This document shows positions 7,920-17,194 of a stretch of 31,854 nucleotides of DNA, piece by piece (positions within the stretch are counted from its first letter, which is position 1; each line of letters opens with the position of its first letter). The notes below the pieces were generated by a model. It was not told the DNA's origin. It made no database searches and saw only the letters and a list, made by a program, of their open reading frames with translations. Origin of the DNA: a virus; IMG/VR virus record IMGVR_UViG_3300025083_000132, positions 1-31,854 of that record. One strand, written 5' to 3'. The position numbers were made by a program, and so were the translations under genes.

Positions 7920-8462
7920 GTGGCTAGTATAGGCTACAACAAAGGTTATTATTCAAGATCAAAGTATAATAATCTTTCCATACAATGTGAGGCGACTATT
8001 CAGGCAACCAGTGGCGGAAGTGCTACTGGAACACAAGTAGATAGAACCACAGCAATCATACAAGCTGTTTCTGGTTTTAACGCTTCTGGAACACAAATAG
8101 ATAAAGCAACTGCAACCATTGTTGCGGTATCAGGTCTTAATGCTATAGGAAGTCAAACTCATAGTGCTAAATCTACAATTACAGCAACATCAGATTTTGA
8201 CTCACAAGGATTTATAACTGCTGTTGGAACATCAACGATTGCAGAAACATCTGGCCTTGATGCAACAGGTAGAGCAACCTTTATAGGTGTTGCAACTATT
8301 AATGAATTAAGTGGATTTGAGGCAGAAGGTGGTCTAAAATGGAATGATATTGTAGTTCCATCGGATAATTGGACAGATCAAATAGTTGCTAGTGCAACAT
8401 GGACAGATCAAACAAACCCCTCAACTACTTGGACTGAATTAGACAAACAAGAGGCGGCGTAA
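7920..8462 (+). CDS. Tandem-repeat tail protein (20-residue and 10-residue repeats)
   Basis: A 180-residue protein from a GTG start. Residues 24-140 are six units of exactly 20 residues, each with a TI/II pair and an SG (SD once) pair: SG falls at 31, 51, 71, 91, 111 and 131. This is followed by Trp at 141, 151, 161 and 171, a strict 10-residue period with WTDQ or WTEL. Such periodicity suggests a beta-solenoid or stalk, as in fibre shafts. No domain is recognised. The start GTG 7920 has only a weak leader (AGAGTT). The stop shares bases with the ATG of the first large fibre (TAATG), so the two are probably translated together. Confidence 0.75.
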   Translation: MASIGYNKGYYSRSKYNNLSIQCEATIQATSGGSATGTQVDRTTAIIQAVSGFNASGTQIDKATATIVAVSGLNAIGSQTHSAKSTITATSDFDSQGFITAVGTSTIAETSGLDATGRATFIGVATINELSGFEAEGGLKWNDIVVPSDNWTDQIVASATWTDQTNPSTTWTELDKQEAA

Positions 8463-10909
8463 TGGCAGACACATTTACAACGAATTTAAACTTAACAAAA
8501 CCAGAACCAGGTGCAGCGGAAGATACTTGGGGTATTTCTCTTAATGCAGACTTAGATGCACTTGATGCAATCTTTAGTTCTTCTGGTACACAGATCAACC
8601 TAAACCCAAATCAAGTTAACTTTGGTGATAACAAGAAAGCAGTATTCGGTGCTGGTAATGATTTACAGATTTATCATGATGGAAACCATAGTCGTATTGT
8701 AGAATCAGGCAGTGGTGACATGATTATACAGGGTGATGAATTCTCCCTTATGAATGTTGCTGGTACTGAATATATGATTTTTGCAGACAATGATAGTTTT
8801 GTTAAATTATATTATGATGGTTCTAATAAACTAGCCACAACCTCAACAGGTATAGACGTAACAGGTACAGCCACAATGGATGGTTTGACTATTCAAGGAG
8901 ATAACTCTGCAACGCCTTTAACAGTCAAAGGCGGTACAGGTTCAATAGCATCTATTGATTTGCTAGGTGGAACTAATGCAACAGACAATTCATCTATAAG
9001 AAGTAAATACAGTCTTTATTTAACTTGTAATTCAACTAACGCTATTTCAAATCGGTCTATTATTTTTGGTAATGGAACTTCAGAATTTGCAAGAATCGAT
9101 GCCTCTGGAAAATTAGGACTGGGTACATCTTCTCCAAGTAGTTATTTATTCGGAGACTTAGCTGTAACCAACGGAACAAGTGCAGGAATAACTCTTGCAA
9201 GTACAACTAATAGTATTGGTACTCTTGCTTTTGCTGACGGAACTTCAGGCAATAGTGCTTATAGAGGTTTTGTTCAATATAATCATGCCTCAGACAGTTT
9301 ATCTTTAGGAACTTATGGTGCAACAGCACTTACTATAGATAGTAATAAAAACGTTGGAATCGGAACATCTTCCCCAGCCTCTAAACTATCCATTGAAAAC
9401 ACTGGTTCATCTACAGTAGATGCTATCACATTAGACTGGGAGCATTTATCAACAACAACAAACATTGAGCAAAGGATTCAATGGAGATTTGGCGATGATG
9501 CTACAGCAGATACATTTTTAAATGCAGGTTATATTGGCTCTGGTAAACAGGGTTCTTGGCAGAGTGGGTCTGAAAGGGATTCTTATTTATCTTTTGGTAC
9601 TACAAACGATAATACACAAACAGAGGCTATGAGAATATCAGCAGATGGCTCGGTTGGAATCGGAACGACTTCGCCAACTCCTTTCCTTGCTAATTCAAAA
9701 ACTTTAGAAATATCAGATGACTCAGGTGTTGGTTCAGAATTAATTTTAACCAATAATTCTGCTATGTCTGCTAATGAAATTGTTGGTAGTTTAATATTTA
9801 AAAATACAGATTCTAGTGGTAATCCAAATCATTTTGCAGGTTTAAGAGCTAGAGCAGAATCTACATTCGGAAGAATGGATTTAGAATTTTATGCTGGTAG
9901 AAGCAGAATGGAAGGTGGTACTCCAGATATGGTAATCATACCAAATGGAGCAGACGCACAGGCAAATGTTGGAATCGGAACGACTTCGCCAAGTGCTAAA
10001 CTGCATGTAAGTGGCTCTTCTAGTAATGTAGAAGCTAAGATTGAATCAACTAATGATAATGCTATTTTAAGAATATCAGCAGACTCTGGTGGTACTGGCT
10101 TTGGTGGAAATAAAGACCCATTTTTAATATTCCAAAGTGGCGGTAGTGATGTAGCAAAAATTTATCATGATAATGCAGCGGGTGCTTTAATATTTAATAA
10201 TGGTTCTGAAAGAGCTAGGATAGATAGCTCTGGAAATCTACTTGTTGGAACTACAAGTTCAGCTAATACCACTGATGGTGTAAGAATCACTAGCGGTGGT
10301 TACATAACTATTGCACAAGATGCTGCTTCTGTTCCTACTTTATTTTTAAATAAAATTACAAACGATGGTCAATATATTCAATTTCAAAAAGATGGTTCAG
10401 AAGTTGGAAGTATTGGTACGCACTCTGGCGGCGGTACATATTTCTACAGCAATTCTGGTAGTACTTCGGGATTGACGTTCTGGAGTAATGTTATTGCCCC
10501 ATCGACTTCTTCTGGTGGATTCAGGGATGCGGTTATAGACTTAGGTGCTCCAGGCGGTCGCTTCAAAGACATCTATGCAACTAACGGAACTATCCAAACC
10601 TCAGACATAAACGAAAAACAAGACATAGAAGATTTAACAGATGCAGAAACTAGAGTTGCAGTTGCAGCTAAAGGCTTACTTAAAAAGTACAGATGGAAGT
10701 CTGCTGTTGAAGAGAAAGGCGATGACGCTAGAATTCATTTTGGAATCATGGCTCAAGACCTACAAAACGCTTTTACTGCTGAAGGATTAGATGCAGGTGA
10801 TTATGGTATGTTTATATCAACCACTTGGACTAATGATGATGGAGTAGAGCAAACTAGGTTAGGAGTCAGGTATAATGAACTCTTAGCATTTATTATTGCA
10901 GTAATTTAA
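8462..10909 (+). CDS. Tail fibre 1 with S74 chaperone domain, shortened C-terminus
   Basis: An 815-residue receptor-binding fibre. The N-terminus ([19 protein letters not shown]) matches fibre 2 and is likely the virion-attachment part. The body repeats NVGIGTTSP-type units (several copies) separated by beta-rich segments, typical of marine fibre shafts. The C-terminus carries an intramolecular chaperone autoprotease: Ser714 followed by Lys719 in TSDINEK, then HFGIMAQDLQNAF and YNELLAFII. Ser and Lys five apart fit the S74 catalytic pair. The protein stops three residues after FII, without the trailing trimeric coiled coil that fibre 2 has, which suggests truncation. Confidence 0.85.
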   Translation: MADTFTTNLNLTKPEPGAAEDTWGISLNADLDALDAIFSSSGTQINLNPNQVNFGDNKKAVFGAGNDLQIYHDGNHSRIVESGSGDMIIQGDEFSLMNVAGTEYMIFADNDSFVKLYYDGSNKLATTSTGIDVTGTATMDGLTIQGDNSATPLTVKGGTGSIASIDLLGGTNATDNSSIRSKYSLYLTCNSTNAISNRSIIFGNGTSEFARIDASGKLGLGTSSPSSYLFGDLAVTNGTSAGITLASTTNSIGTLAFADGTSGNSAYRGFVQYNHASDSLSLGTYGATALTIDSNKNVGIGTSSPASKLSIENTGSSTVDAITLDWEHLSTTTNIEQRIQWRFGDDATADTFLNAGYIGSGKQGSWQSGSERDSYLSFGTTNDNTQTEAMRISADGSVGIGTTSPTPFLANSKTLEISDDSGVGSELILTNNSAMSANEIVGSLIFKNTDSSGNPNHFAGLRARAESTFGRMDLEFYAGRSRMEGGTPDMVIIPNGADAQANVGIGTTSPSAKLHVSGSSSNVEAKIESTNDNAILRISADSGGTGFGGNKDPFLIFQSGGSDVAKIYHDNAAGALIFNNGSERARIDSSGNLLVGTTSSANTTDGVRITSGGYITIAQDAASVPTLFLNKITNDGQYIQFQKDGSEVGSIGTHSGGGTYFYSNSGSTSGLTFWSNVIAPSTSSGGFRDAVIDLGAPGGRFKDIYATNGTIQTSDINEKQDIEDLTDAETRVAVAAKGLLKKYRWKSAVEEKGDDARIHFGIMAQDLQNAFTAEGLDAGDYGMFISTTWTNDDGVEQTRLGVRYNELLAFIIAVI
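9653..9992 (+). repeat. 25-bp exact direct repeat within fibre 1
   Basis: The same 25 bases occur at 9653-9677 and 9968-9992 (beginning GTTGGAATCGGAACGACTTC), coding for VGIGTTSP. The copies are 315 bases apart, exactly 105 codons, so recombination between them would remove or duplicate an in-frame block of the fibre shaft. A diverged copy lies near 9354. Confidence 0.85.
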
Positions 10910-10923
10910 CACAGGAGAATAAA

Positions 10924-11235
10924 ATGGAATGGAATGTAAAAACAGTTGACGTACACCCTAAAGAAGAAGGGCATGATGATGTGATCTATAATGTGCATTG
11001 GTCAGTATCTAAAGAAGATGGAGAATACTCTGCATCATCTTATGGTACTCAAAGCATAGATACATCTGATTTATCTAACTTTAAACCTTTTGATGAAGTA
11101 ACATCAGAGATGGTTCAAGGTTGGGTTATAGACGCTATGGGCGAAGAAGAAGTTGCTAACTTAGAAGCAAATTTAGATTCACAAATAGAAAATGAAAAAA
11201 ATCCAACTTCAATTACTAAAACTTTAGATTCTTAG
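10924..11235 (+). CDS. Small acidic protein between the fibre genes
   Basis: A 103-residue acidic protein opening MEWNVKTVDVHPKEEGHDDV, followed by IYNVHWSVSKEDGEYSASSYG and an acidic helical C-terminus. The 'W.V......DVIY.VHW......Y....YG' pattern resembles short proteins that travel with fibre genes in marine phages (I recall a DUF7936-type name, unconfirmed). A fibre-assembly or attachment role would fit the position. Strong CAGGAGAATAAA leader; it follows fibre 1 by 14 bases. Confidence 0.7.
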   Translation: MEWNVKTVDVHPKEEGHDDVIYNVHWSVSKEDGEYSASSYGTQSIDTSDLSNFKPFDEVTSEMVQGWVIDAMGEEEVANLEANLDSQIENEKNPTSITKTLDS

Positions 11236-11236
11236 T

Positions 11237-11344
11237 ATGGAAGCAATCTTTGAAATAATTATCCTAGTGGTAGTTATTGGGTTTATAATTAATAAAAAGA
11301 AACCAGAGTGGATTGATTGGATTAAATCCAAATTAACGAAATAA
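11237..11344 (+). CDS. 35-residue single-pass membrane peptide
   Basis: ATG 11237 to TAA 11342-11344. The peptide has a hydrophobic stretch (IFEIIILVVVIGFII) then a basic, Trp-containing tail (NKKKPEWIDWIKSKLTK), a typical N-out/C-in single-pass layout. It follows the preceding stop by one base and precedes fibre 2 by six. There is no clear Shine-Dalgarno sequence, so coupling to the upstream gene would be needed. Function unknown. Confidence 0.5.
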   Translation: MEAIFEIIILVVVIGFIINKKKPEWIDWIKSKLTK

Positions 11345-11350
11345 AATATT

Positions 11351-12934
11351 ATGGCAGATACAGTTACAACAAACTTAAATTTAACCAAACCAGAAGTAGG
11401 AAGTTCTACTAATACCTGGGGTACAAAATTAAATACAAACCTAGACTTAGTTGACCAAGTTTTTTCATCCAATGGTAGTGGCACAGGCGTTGGATTAAAT
11501 ATTGGTGGCACATTAAGATTTACCGATACTAATAGTTCTAACTATGTTGGTTTTGAATCACCAACATTGTCGGCTAACCAAATATGGAAACTACCAACAG
11601 CAGATGGTACTTCTAATCAGGTTATAAAAACAGACGGCTCTGGTAACTTATCTTTTGCAACCATATCAGGAACAACGATCAACAATAATGCAGACAATAA
11701 AGTTATTACAGGAAGTGGTACAGCCAATACTTTAGAAGCTGAAACTAACTTTACTTATAACGGTACTGTAGTTGGAATGGGAACACACGGAACCTCTGTT
11801 GCTGCTAACTCTAATACAGGAACAGGATTACAAATTGCTAATGGTGGATATGGTTATGGAACACCTAGCAATACAGGTGACTTATTAATATACAACAATG
11901 TTAATGCAACCTTAACACTTCACTCAGGTGGATATCACCCAAGCACTCCAAATGGAACTAGCAAAATTCAATTTAACAAAGCAGTTGACAGCAGTCCACC
12001 TGTTGAAAATACTATTGATGTAGGTTCTATTGAATATACTAATAGTTCAAACACAATGACTTTTAAGACAGATAATTCTACTGCTTTAACAATAAGAGAT
12101 GATGGAGATGTAGGTATTGGGGAAACTTCTCCACTGGGTAAACTTCATGTTAAAACTGGTGATAGTGGTGGTACTGTTTCTGGTGACGCAGATGAATTAG
12201 TTTTAGAAGGTGGTGCTGAAGCTGGATTAACTATTTTAGGTACAAACTCAAATAGAATATTTTTTGGTGATGCTTCAAGTCCTGCTATTGGTTGGATAAG
12301 ATATTTTCATAATGATAACCATATGGATTTTGGAGTAAATGAATCCACAGCTATGTCTATTGATAGTAGTCAAAGATTATCATTTGGTGCAGATGCAACT
12401 AGCACACCTAGATTACATTATCCTAACAATGACCCTCAATTTGTAACAAAGGTAGGGTCAACTTCTAGTAGAACAGCTTTTTTATTTAATAATCCTAACG
12501 GAACTGTAGGAGATATAGCTACAAGTGGCTCATCAACGTCTTATAACACTTCTTCTGATTACCGATTAAAAGAAAATGTAACAGATATAACAGGTGCTAT
12601 TAATAGAGTTAAACAATTACAACCAAAAAGATTTAACTTTATTGCAGATGATACAAATACACTTATTGATGGTTTTATAGCACATGAAGTATCTAGCATT
12701 GTACCAGAGTCTATTACTGGCGATAAAGATGGTATGGCTAAAATTTATTATCAAGAAGATGATGAAATTCCTGAAGGTAAAAAAGTTGGAGATTTTAAAG
12801 AATACTCTACAACTGAAATACAACCACAAAGCATTGACCAATCAAAATTAGTTCCTTTACTGACAAGTGCCTTACAAGAAGCAATTACAAAAATAGAAAT
12901 ACTCGAAGCAAAAGTAGAAGCATTGGAGAATTAA
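11351..12934 (+). CDS. Tail fibre 2 with complete S74 chaperone domain
   Basis: A 527-residue fibre paralogous to fibre 1 over its first 45 residues ([22 protein letters not shown]). The shaft has Gly/Ser/Thr-rich beta units including one [13 protein letters not shown] repeat. The C-terminal domain is a full intramolecular chaperone: [10 protein letters not shown] with Ser402 and Lys407 as the likely autocleavage pair, [13 protein letters not shown], and a terminal coiled coil ([24 protein letters not shown]). After trimer folding the chaperone is expected to cut itself off. A/T-rich leader; it follows the membrane peptide by six bases. Confidence 0.87.
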   Translation: MADTVTTNLNLTKPEVGSSTNTWGTKLNTNLDLVDQVFSSNGSGTGVGLNIGGTLRFTDTNSSNYVGFESPTLSANQIWKLPTADGTSNQVIKTDGSGNLSFATISGTTINNNADNKVITGSGTANTLEAETNFTYNGTVVGMGTHGTSVAANSNTGTGLQIANGGYGYGTPSNTGDLLIYNNVNATLTLHSGGYHPSTPNGTSKIQFNKAVDSSPPVENTIDVGSIEYTNSSNTMTFKTDNSTALTIRDDGDVGIGETSPLGKLHVKTGDSGGTVSGDADELVLEGGAEAGLTILGTNSNRIFFGDASSPAIGWIRYFHNDNHMDFGVNESTAMSIDSSQRLSFGADATSTPRLHYPNNDPQFVTKVGSTSSRTAFLFNNPNGTVGDIATSGSSTSYNTSSDYRLKENVTDITGAINRVKQLQPKRFNFIADDTNTLIDGFIAHEVSSIVPESITGDKDGMAKIYYQEDDEIPEGKKVGDFKEYSTTEIQPQSIDQSKLVPLLTSALQEAITKIEILEAKVEALEN

Positions 12935-12936
12935 TC

Positions 12937-14433
12937 ATGGCATTAATCCAAGTCACACCGCCAGCTGGTATCGTTACCAACGGTACTGAGTATGCAAATA
13001 AAGGTAGATGGATTAATGGCAATTTAGTACGTTTTGAAAATGGTTATCTAAGGCCTATTGGTGGTTGGGAAAAAATAAAAACAACTGCCCTAGATGGAAC
13101 TCCAACCAATATGTTTTCCTACATCACCAATGATGGAACGAATATATTAGCAGTAGGCACAAGACAAAAAGTATACGTCATGGTTGGTGATACTTGGTAT
13201 GACATCACACCATCTGGCTTTGTTAATGACTCATCACTAGACCCACTGGGTTATGGTGCATATCATTGGGGCGTTGAAGATTATGGTGATGCTCGTTCAC
13301 AATCAGGTTTAGATTTTAATACTAATAACTTTTCTTTTGATAACTTTGGTGAACTATTAATATTCTGTTCATCATCAGATGGTAAAATATATCAATGGAA
13401 TCCAGCTTCTCCTAGTTCTATTGCAACAGTTGTAACTAATGCACCAACAAATTGTCAGGGTATTTTTGTTACAAACGAAAGACATGTTGTAGCCTACGGA
13501 GCTGGTGGCGATCCTAGAAAGGTGCAATGGTCATCAAGAGAAACACTAACAACATGGACAGCTGCAGCAACTAATACAGCTGGTGATTTACAAATACCAA
13601 CAGGCGGTAGAGTATTACATGCTGCTAAATGGCAAACAGATATTATTATCTTTACCGATACAGGTATTGCTAGAATGTACTATACAGGTTCTCCTTTTAT
13701 TTATGGTATTCAAGATGCAGGAACAAACTGTAAAGCTGTAAGTCCTAGAACAGTTGTAACAGCTGGAGCTTTTTTAACTTGGATGGGTGAAAACTCATTC
13801 TTTATATTTGATGGTACAGTTAAAGAAATATCATGCGATGTGCATGACTATATATATGACAATCTAAATACAACCTACAGAAAGTCATCGTGCGGTGGAC
13901 ATAACTCTAACTACAATGAAATGTGGTTTTTCTTTGCCTCTGGTGATTCACAAATACCAAACAAATATGTTATATGGAATTATGTTGAAAATGTATGGAG
14001 TATAGGAACTTTAGATAGAAGTTGTTGGTTAGATCAAGGCGTATTTGATTTTCCAATAGCCTGTGATAGTTCTGGATTTATATATCAACACGATAGCACC
14101 ACATTAAATAACTCTGAAAATTTAGGTAACTCCGTACCTTTTTGTGAGAGTGGCCCAATAGAAATAGGCAATGGTGATAACTATGTGCAATGTAATCAGA
14201 TTATTCCAGATGAAGAAGCAGCTGCATTACCAGGAGTAAGTTTAAGTTTTAAAGGAAAGTTTACACCACTAGGAGCAGAAACAGATTTTGGTACATTTAC
14301 TTTTAATAGTGATGGTTACACAGACGCAAGATTTACAGCAAGACAAGTTAAAATGAAAATTACAGGTGATACTGACCAAACATTTCAGGTTGGTAAGATA
14401 CGATTAAACGTAAGAAAAAGAGGGCGTAGGTAA
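12937..14433 (+). CDS. Tail nozzle/DNA stabilisation protein (P22 gp10-like)
   Basis: A 498-residue beta-rich protein with propeller-like repeats: PAGIVTNGTEYANKGRW opening, NLVRFENGYLRPIGGW, GDTWYDITPSG, AYGAGGDPRKVQWSSRETLTTW, IIIFTDTGIARMYY, FFIFDGTVKEISCDVHDYI and FFFASGDSQIPNKYVIWN. This wording matches the gp10/'packaged DNA stabilisation' type tail protein common in marine podoviruses, which plugs and extends the short tail. The C-terminal 60 residues form a separate beta domain ending in basic residues. It follows fibre 2 by two bases and shares TAATG with the next gene. Confidence 0.85.
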   Translation: MALIQVTPPAGIVTNGTEYANKGRWINGNLVRFENGYLRPIGGWEKIKTTALDGTPTNMFSYITNDGTNILAVGTRQKVYVMVGDTWYDITPSGFVNDSSLDPLGYGAYHWGVEDYGDARSQSGLDFNTNNFSFDNFGELLIFCSSSDGKIYQWNPASPSSIATVVTNAPTNCQGIFVTNERHVVAYGAGGDPRKVQWSSRETLTTWTAAATNTAGDLQIPTGGRVLHAAKWQTDIIIFTDTGIARMYYTGSPFIYGIQDAGTNCKAVSPRTVVTAGAFLTWMGENSFFIFDGTVKEISCDVHDYIYDNLNTTYRKSSCGGHNSNYNEMWFFFASGDSQIPNKYVIWNYVENVWSIGTLDRSCWLDQGVFDFPIACDSSGFIYQHDSTTLNNSENLGNSVPFCESGPIEIGNGDNYVQCNQIIPDEEAAALPGVSLSFKGKFTPLGAETDFGTFTFNSDGYTDARFTARQVKMKITGDTDQTFQVGKIRLNVRKRGRR

Positions 14434-14660
14434 TGGCAAGACGAGCCTTAACAAGACCAGGCCCCGTATTTAATACTGAATATCAAAACTACTTGGTATC
14501 AGAAATAGAATATAGAGATGGCTTAACCTTTAAAAAGGGAGAGCGTATTGAAGCAAATGGCCCAGATCAAACTGAGCTAGTATTAATAAGTCCAAATGGA
14601 ACAAAATATAAAGTCGAAGTTGACGATAGTGGAAACCTCTCAGCAACAGCAACAGTCTAA
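14433..14660 (+). CDS. Small beta-rich tail protein
   Basis: A 75-residue protein with a basic N-terminus (MARRALTRPGPVF) and a beta-rich body (GLTFKKGERIEANGPDQTELVLISPNGTKYKVEVDDSGN). It looks like one small beta domain. The start overlaps the nozzle stop as TAATG. It lies between two virion genes and its 3' end overlaps the next frame by up to 65 bases. No family is recognised; a tail-tip or assembly role is inferred only from position. Confidence 0.65.
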   Translation: MARRALTRPGPVFNTEYQNYLVSEIEYRDGLTFKKGERIEANGPDQTELVLISPNGTKYKVEVDDSGNLSATATV

Positions 14661-15021
14661 AGAAGACTGGGAAATAGAGTTTGATAGGTTAGAGCATCAT
14701 ATTAAACGTGCATTACAGCACCAAGATATGTATAATTTAACTGATATTAAAGAAAATATCCGCCAAGCCAGATTACATATTTGGGGCGGTAAAAATTCAG
14801 TAATGATAACTTATTTTACTGAATATCCTCGCTACAAAGTATTAAATATTTTGATTGGTGCAGGAGATTATAAGGAGCTAGAAAAAATGTTTTCTAGCGT
14901 AGAAAAATTTGCAAAACAATTTGGATGCAAAAAAATATTTTTAGGTGGCCGTAAAGGATGGCTAAGAAAAATTAAACACCTAGGATTTGAAAAATTACAT
15001 TTTATAGAAAAGGAGTTATAG
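14596..15021 (+). CDS. GNAT-like phage structural protein, start uncertain
   Basis: Up to 141 residues. The body reads WEIEFDRLEHHIKRAL, then LHIWGGKNSVMITYFTEYP, KVLNILIGAGDYKELEKMF, and ends FAKQFGCKKIFLGGRKGWLRKIKHLGFEKLHF. The end resembles the last strands of a GNAT acetyltransferase fold, but no acetyl-CoA loop (Q/R-x-x-G-x-G/A) is obvious, so it may be a non-catalytic relative. Proteins of this sort occur between nozzle and ejection genes in marine podoviruses. ATG 14596 would overlap the previous gene by 65 bases; the in-frame GTG near 14629 is an alternative. The two-base gap to the next gene suggests coupling. Confidence 0.7.
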   Translation: MEQNIKSKLTIVETSQQQQQSKEDWEIEFDRLEHHIKRALQHQDMYNLTDIKENIRQARLHIWGGKNSVMITYFTEYPRYKVLNILIGAGDYKELEKMFSSVEKFAKQFGCKKIFLGGRKGWLRKIKHLGFEKLHFIEKEL

Positions 15022-15022
15022 T

Positions 15023-16033
15023 ATGGCATCAGCAATCGGAGCTATAGGTGGAGCATTGGGAAGTGCTGGTTCAGCAATAGGATCGGCTATAGGCGGAGCT
15101 TCTGCTGGTCAAATAATTGGCGGACTTGGTTCTGCTGCCTCTTTACTTGATGGTGGTGGTGGAGACTCGGCTACAGCCACAACCTCAGTAGACCCAGCAA
15201 CAGCAGCCAGGTATGCAGACTTATATAACAGGGGTTTACAATTATATAACACTCCCTTTACTCCATACACAGGCAATAGAGTTGCTGGTTTCACTCCAGA
15301 CCAGTTAGCAGCACAAGGTCAATATAAAAACATGCTTGACCAATCATTAAGATTTGACCCTAGAAATCAATTAAATGAACTAGCAGGACAAGGCCCTCAA
15401 TCTGTAAATGTTAAATCTTTATTAGATGGAGATATAGGAGCATATCAAAATCCATTTACTGAACAAGTTATAGACAATACTTTAGATGACTTAAACGATG
15501 CAAGATTAATGCAGTTACAAAAAGACCAAGATGCAGCAATAGGTAGGGGTGCATTTGGTGGTTCACGTTCAGCAATATTAGAGTCAGAAACTAATAAAAA
15601 CTTTTTTGACAAAGCTGGCGATATAACATCTATGTTAAGAAAGCAAGGTTTTGATAGTGGTATGAATTTAATGGGTCAAGATATTAACAGACAGTTTGAT
15701 GCGGATAGATTCAATTCTAATCTTGGTATGCAAAATAGAAACTTTCAGTCTAATCTATTAAATAATCAATTAGCAGACCAATATAGATCACTTGGTTTAT
15801 TCTCTAATGTTGGGAATCAACAACAAGGACTTAATCAAGCACAAAATGACTTTGATTATAGTGAGTTCTTAAGACAAATAAATTATCCAAGAGATCAGCT
15901 AGGCATGTTGCAAGGAACTGTTTTTGGTATGACACCAGGACAGACACAAACTGGAAATGTAAACACAGGAACGGTTAATCAAATTAATGATGCTCTTGGT
16001 ATTTACGAAGGCATTAGCGGACTTTTTAGCTAG
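15023..16033 (+). CDS. Internal virion/ejection protein A
   Basis: A 336-residue protein with a Gly/Ala/Ser-rich hydrophobic N-terminus (first 45 residues, repeated GxxxG such as GAIGGALGSAGSAIGSAIGG) that could insert in a membrane. A helical middle includes DDLNDARLMQLQKDQDAAIGRGAFGGSRSAI, and then a Gln/Asn-rich part (about 215-290). The 'AAIGRGAFGGSR' motif is common in marine podovirus proteins at this locus, usually annotated as internal or DNA-transfer proteins. First of three consecutive genes of this class, with an AAAAGGAGTTATAGT leader. Confidence 0.75.
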   Translation: MASAIGAIGGALGSAGSAIGSAIGGASAGQIIGGLGSAASLLDGGGGDSATATTSVDPATAARYADLYNRGLQLYNTPFTPYTGNRVAGFTPDQLAAQGQYKNMLDQSLRFDPRNQLNELAGQGPQSVNVKSLLDGDIGAYQNPFTEQVIDNTLDDLNDARLMQLQKDQDAAIGRGAFGGSRSAILESETNKNFFDKAGDITSMLRKQGFDSGMNLMGQDINRQFDADRFNSNLGMQNRNFQSNLLNNQLADQYRSLGLFSNVGNQQQGLNQAQNDFDYSEFLRQINYPRDQLGMLQGTVFGMTPGQTQTGNVNTGTVNQINDALGIYEGISGLFS

Positions 16034-16042
16034 GAGAAATAA

Positions 16043-17194
16043 ATGAATCAAAACGACTTAAGAAGATTAGCAGCTATAGGTGGTATGGATTTAACTCAAC
16101 CATCTGTATCTTTTAAAGATTTTAATATGTTTAAAAACAAAGGTTTTGATTTGTTACAAGATTATCAAAATACAAATAAATTTATTGCAGATAATAATTT
16201 AATGCAGCCTCCTGTAGATGAGGAAGCAGATAAAAAGGCTAAAAGAAAAGAAGGACTTCAAAACTTAAGAGATACACTATCAATCATAGGAGCAAGACGT
16301 TCTGGTAAATATGCTTTGGCAGAACAAATGAAACAACAAGTTGATTTAAGAAAGCAACAAGAAGAACAACAGAAAAAACAATCTGAATTACTTTCATCCA
16401 TGTCACCTGAACAAAGAAGAATTTATGAAACCTTTGGCCCTAATGCTGCGTTTGCTTATGAACAGCAACAAAACAACGCAGAGATAGCAGCTTTACAAGA
16501 TGTAAGACAAAGACAATCTTTAAAAGATGCAGGTTTTAGTGACAGAGAAATAAATTTGTTTATTGGTGCTGGCATGGAAGCAAAAGATATTATTGAATTA
16601 AGAGATGTAGAACCTGATGGTTTTAAATCTTTTGACCAATTACAAAAAGAAATAGAATCACAATACGTTCCGTCTGAAGGTTTACAAGTAATAGACCAGG
16701 CATTTGGTATTAAAGATACAATAGATAATGTTGTTAATAAAGCAGTAGGCCCTATTTTTGGAACTCCCGCTAAAGAAACAAATGCTGCTATAAACTCTAA
16801 GGGTATTTTGAATGAAAATCTTAGAGAAAGATTTGTAAATCAATATTCTGGAAGACCTAGTGTTTATTTAAATCAAAGAATTGATGCGTTACTTCCAATG
16901 GGAACTTACATTTCAGAGTTTGACGCTATGCAAAAATACCAAGAAATTAAAAGAGTGTTAGATCAAGGAAAAGCAGAGCTAGAAGAAAATATAAATAGTG
17001 GAATGTTTGAAGGTCAAGATTTACTTACTTTACAAAACGAATACAAAAGCACATCTTTTTTACTTAAAGATTTAGAAACAGTAATTGGAAACTTAACAAA
17101 AGATGATTCGACAAGTTTAGATATTGTTTCTGAGGGTAAAAACTCAGGACAAATGACAGGACAATTTGGCCCATTCTTTGGCGTAACAGAATAA
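16043..17194 (+). CDS. Internal virion/ejection protein B
   Basis: A 383-residue soluble, helix-rich protein with a Gln/Lys/Glu coiled coil at about 65-125, an Ala/Phe segment (ETFGPNAAFAYEQQQNNAEIAAL) and a Gly-containing C-terminus. There is no enzyme motif. Its place between two Gly-rich membrane-active-looking proteins suggests it belongs to the same set delivered with the DNA. It has a clear TAGGAGAAATAA leader, and its TAA is directly followed by the next ATG. Assignment by context. Confidence 0.65.
   Translation: MNQNDLRRLAAIGGMDLTQPSVSFKDFNMFKNKGFDLLQDYQNTNKFIADNNLMQPPVDEEADKKAKRKEGLQNLRDTLSIIGARRSGKYALAEQMKQQVDLRKQQEEQQKKQSELLSSMSPEQRRIYETFGPNAAFAYEQQQNNAEIAALQDVRQRQSLKDAGFSDREINLFIGAGMEAKDIIELRDVEPDGFKSFDQLQKEIESQYVPSEGLQVIDQAFGIKDTIDNVVNKAVGPIFGTPAKETNAAINSKGILNENLRERFVNQYSGRPSVYLNQRIDALLPMGTYISEFDAMQKYQEIKRVLDQGKAELEENINSGMFEGQDLLTLQNEYKSTSFLLKDLETVIGNLTKDDSTSLDIVSEGKNSGQMTGQFGPFFGVTE

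Noticed and set aside
8462-12934. Diversity-generating retroelement acting on the fibres
   Set aside because: No reverse transcriptase gene and no template/variable repeat pair; the repeats are shaft modules.
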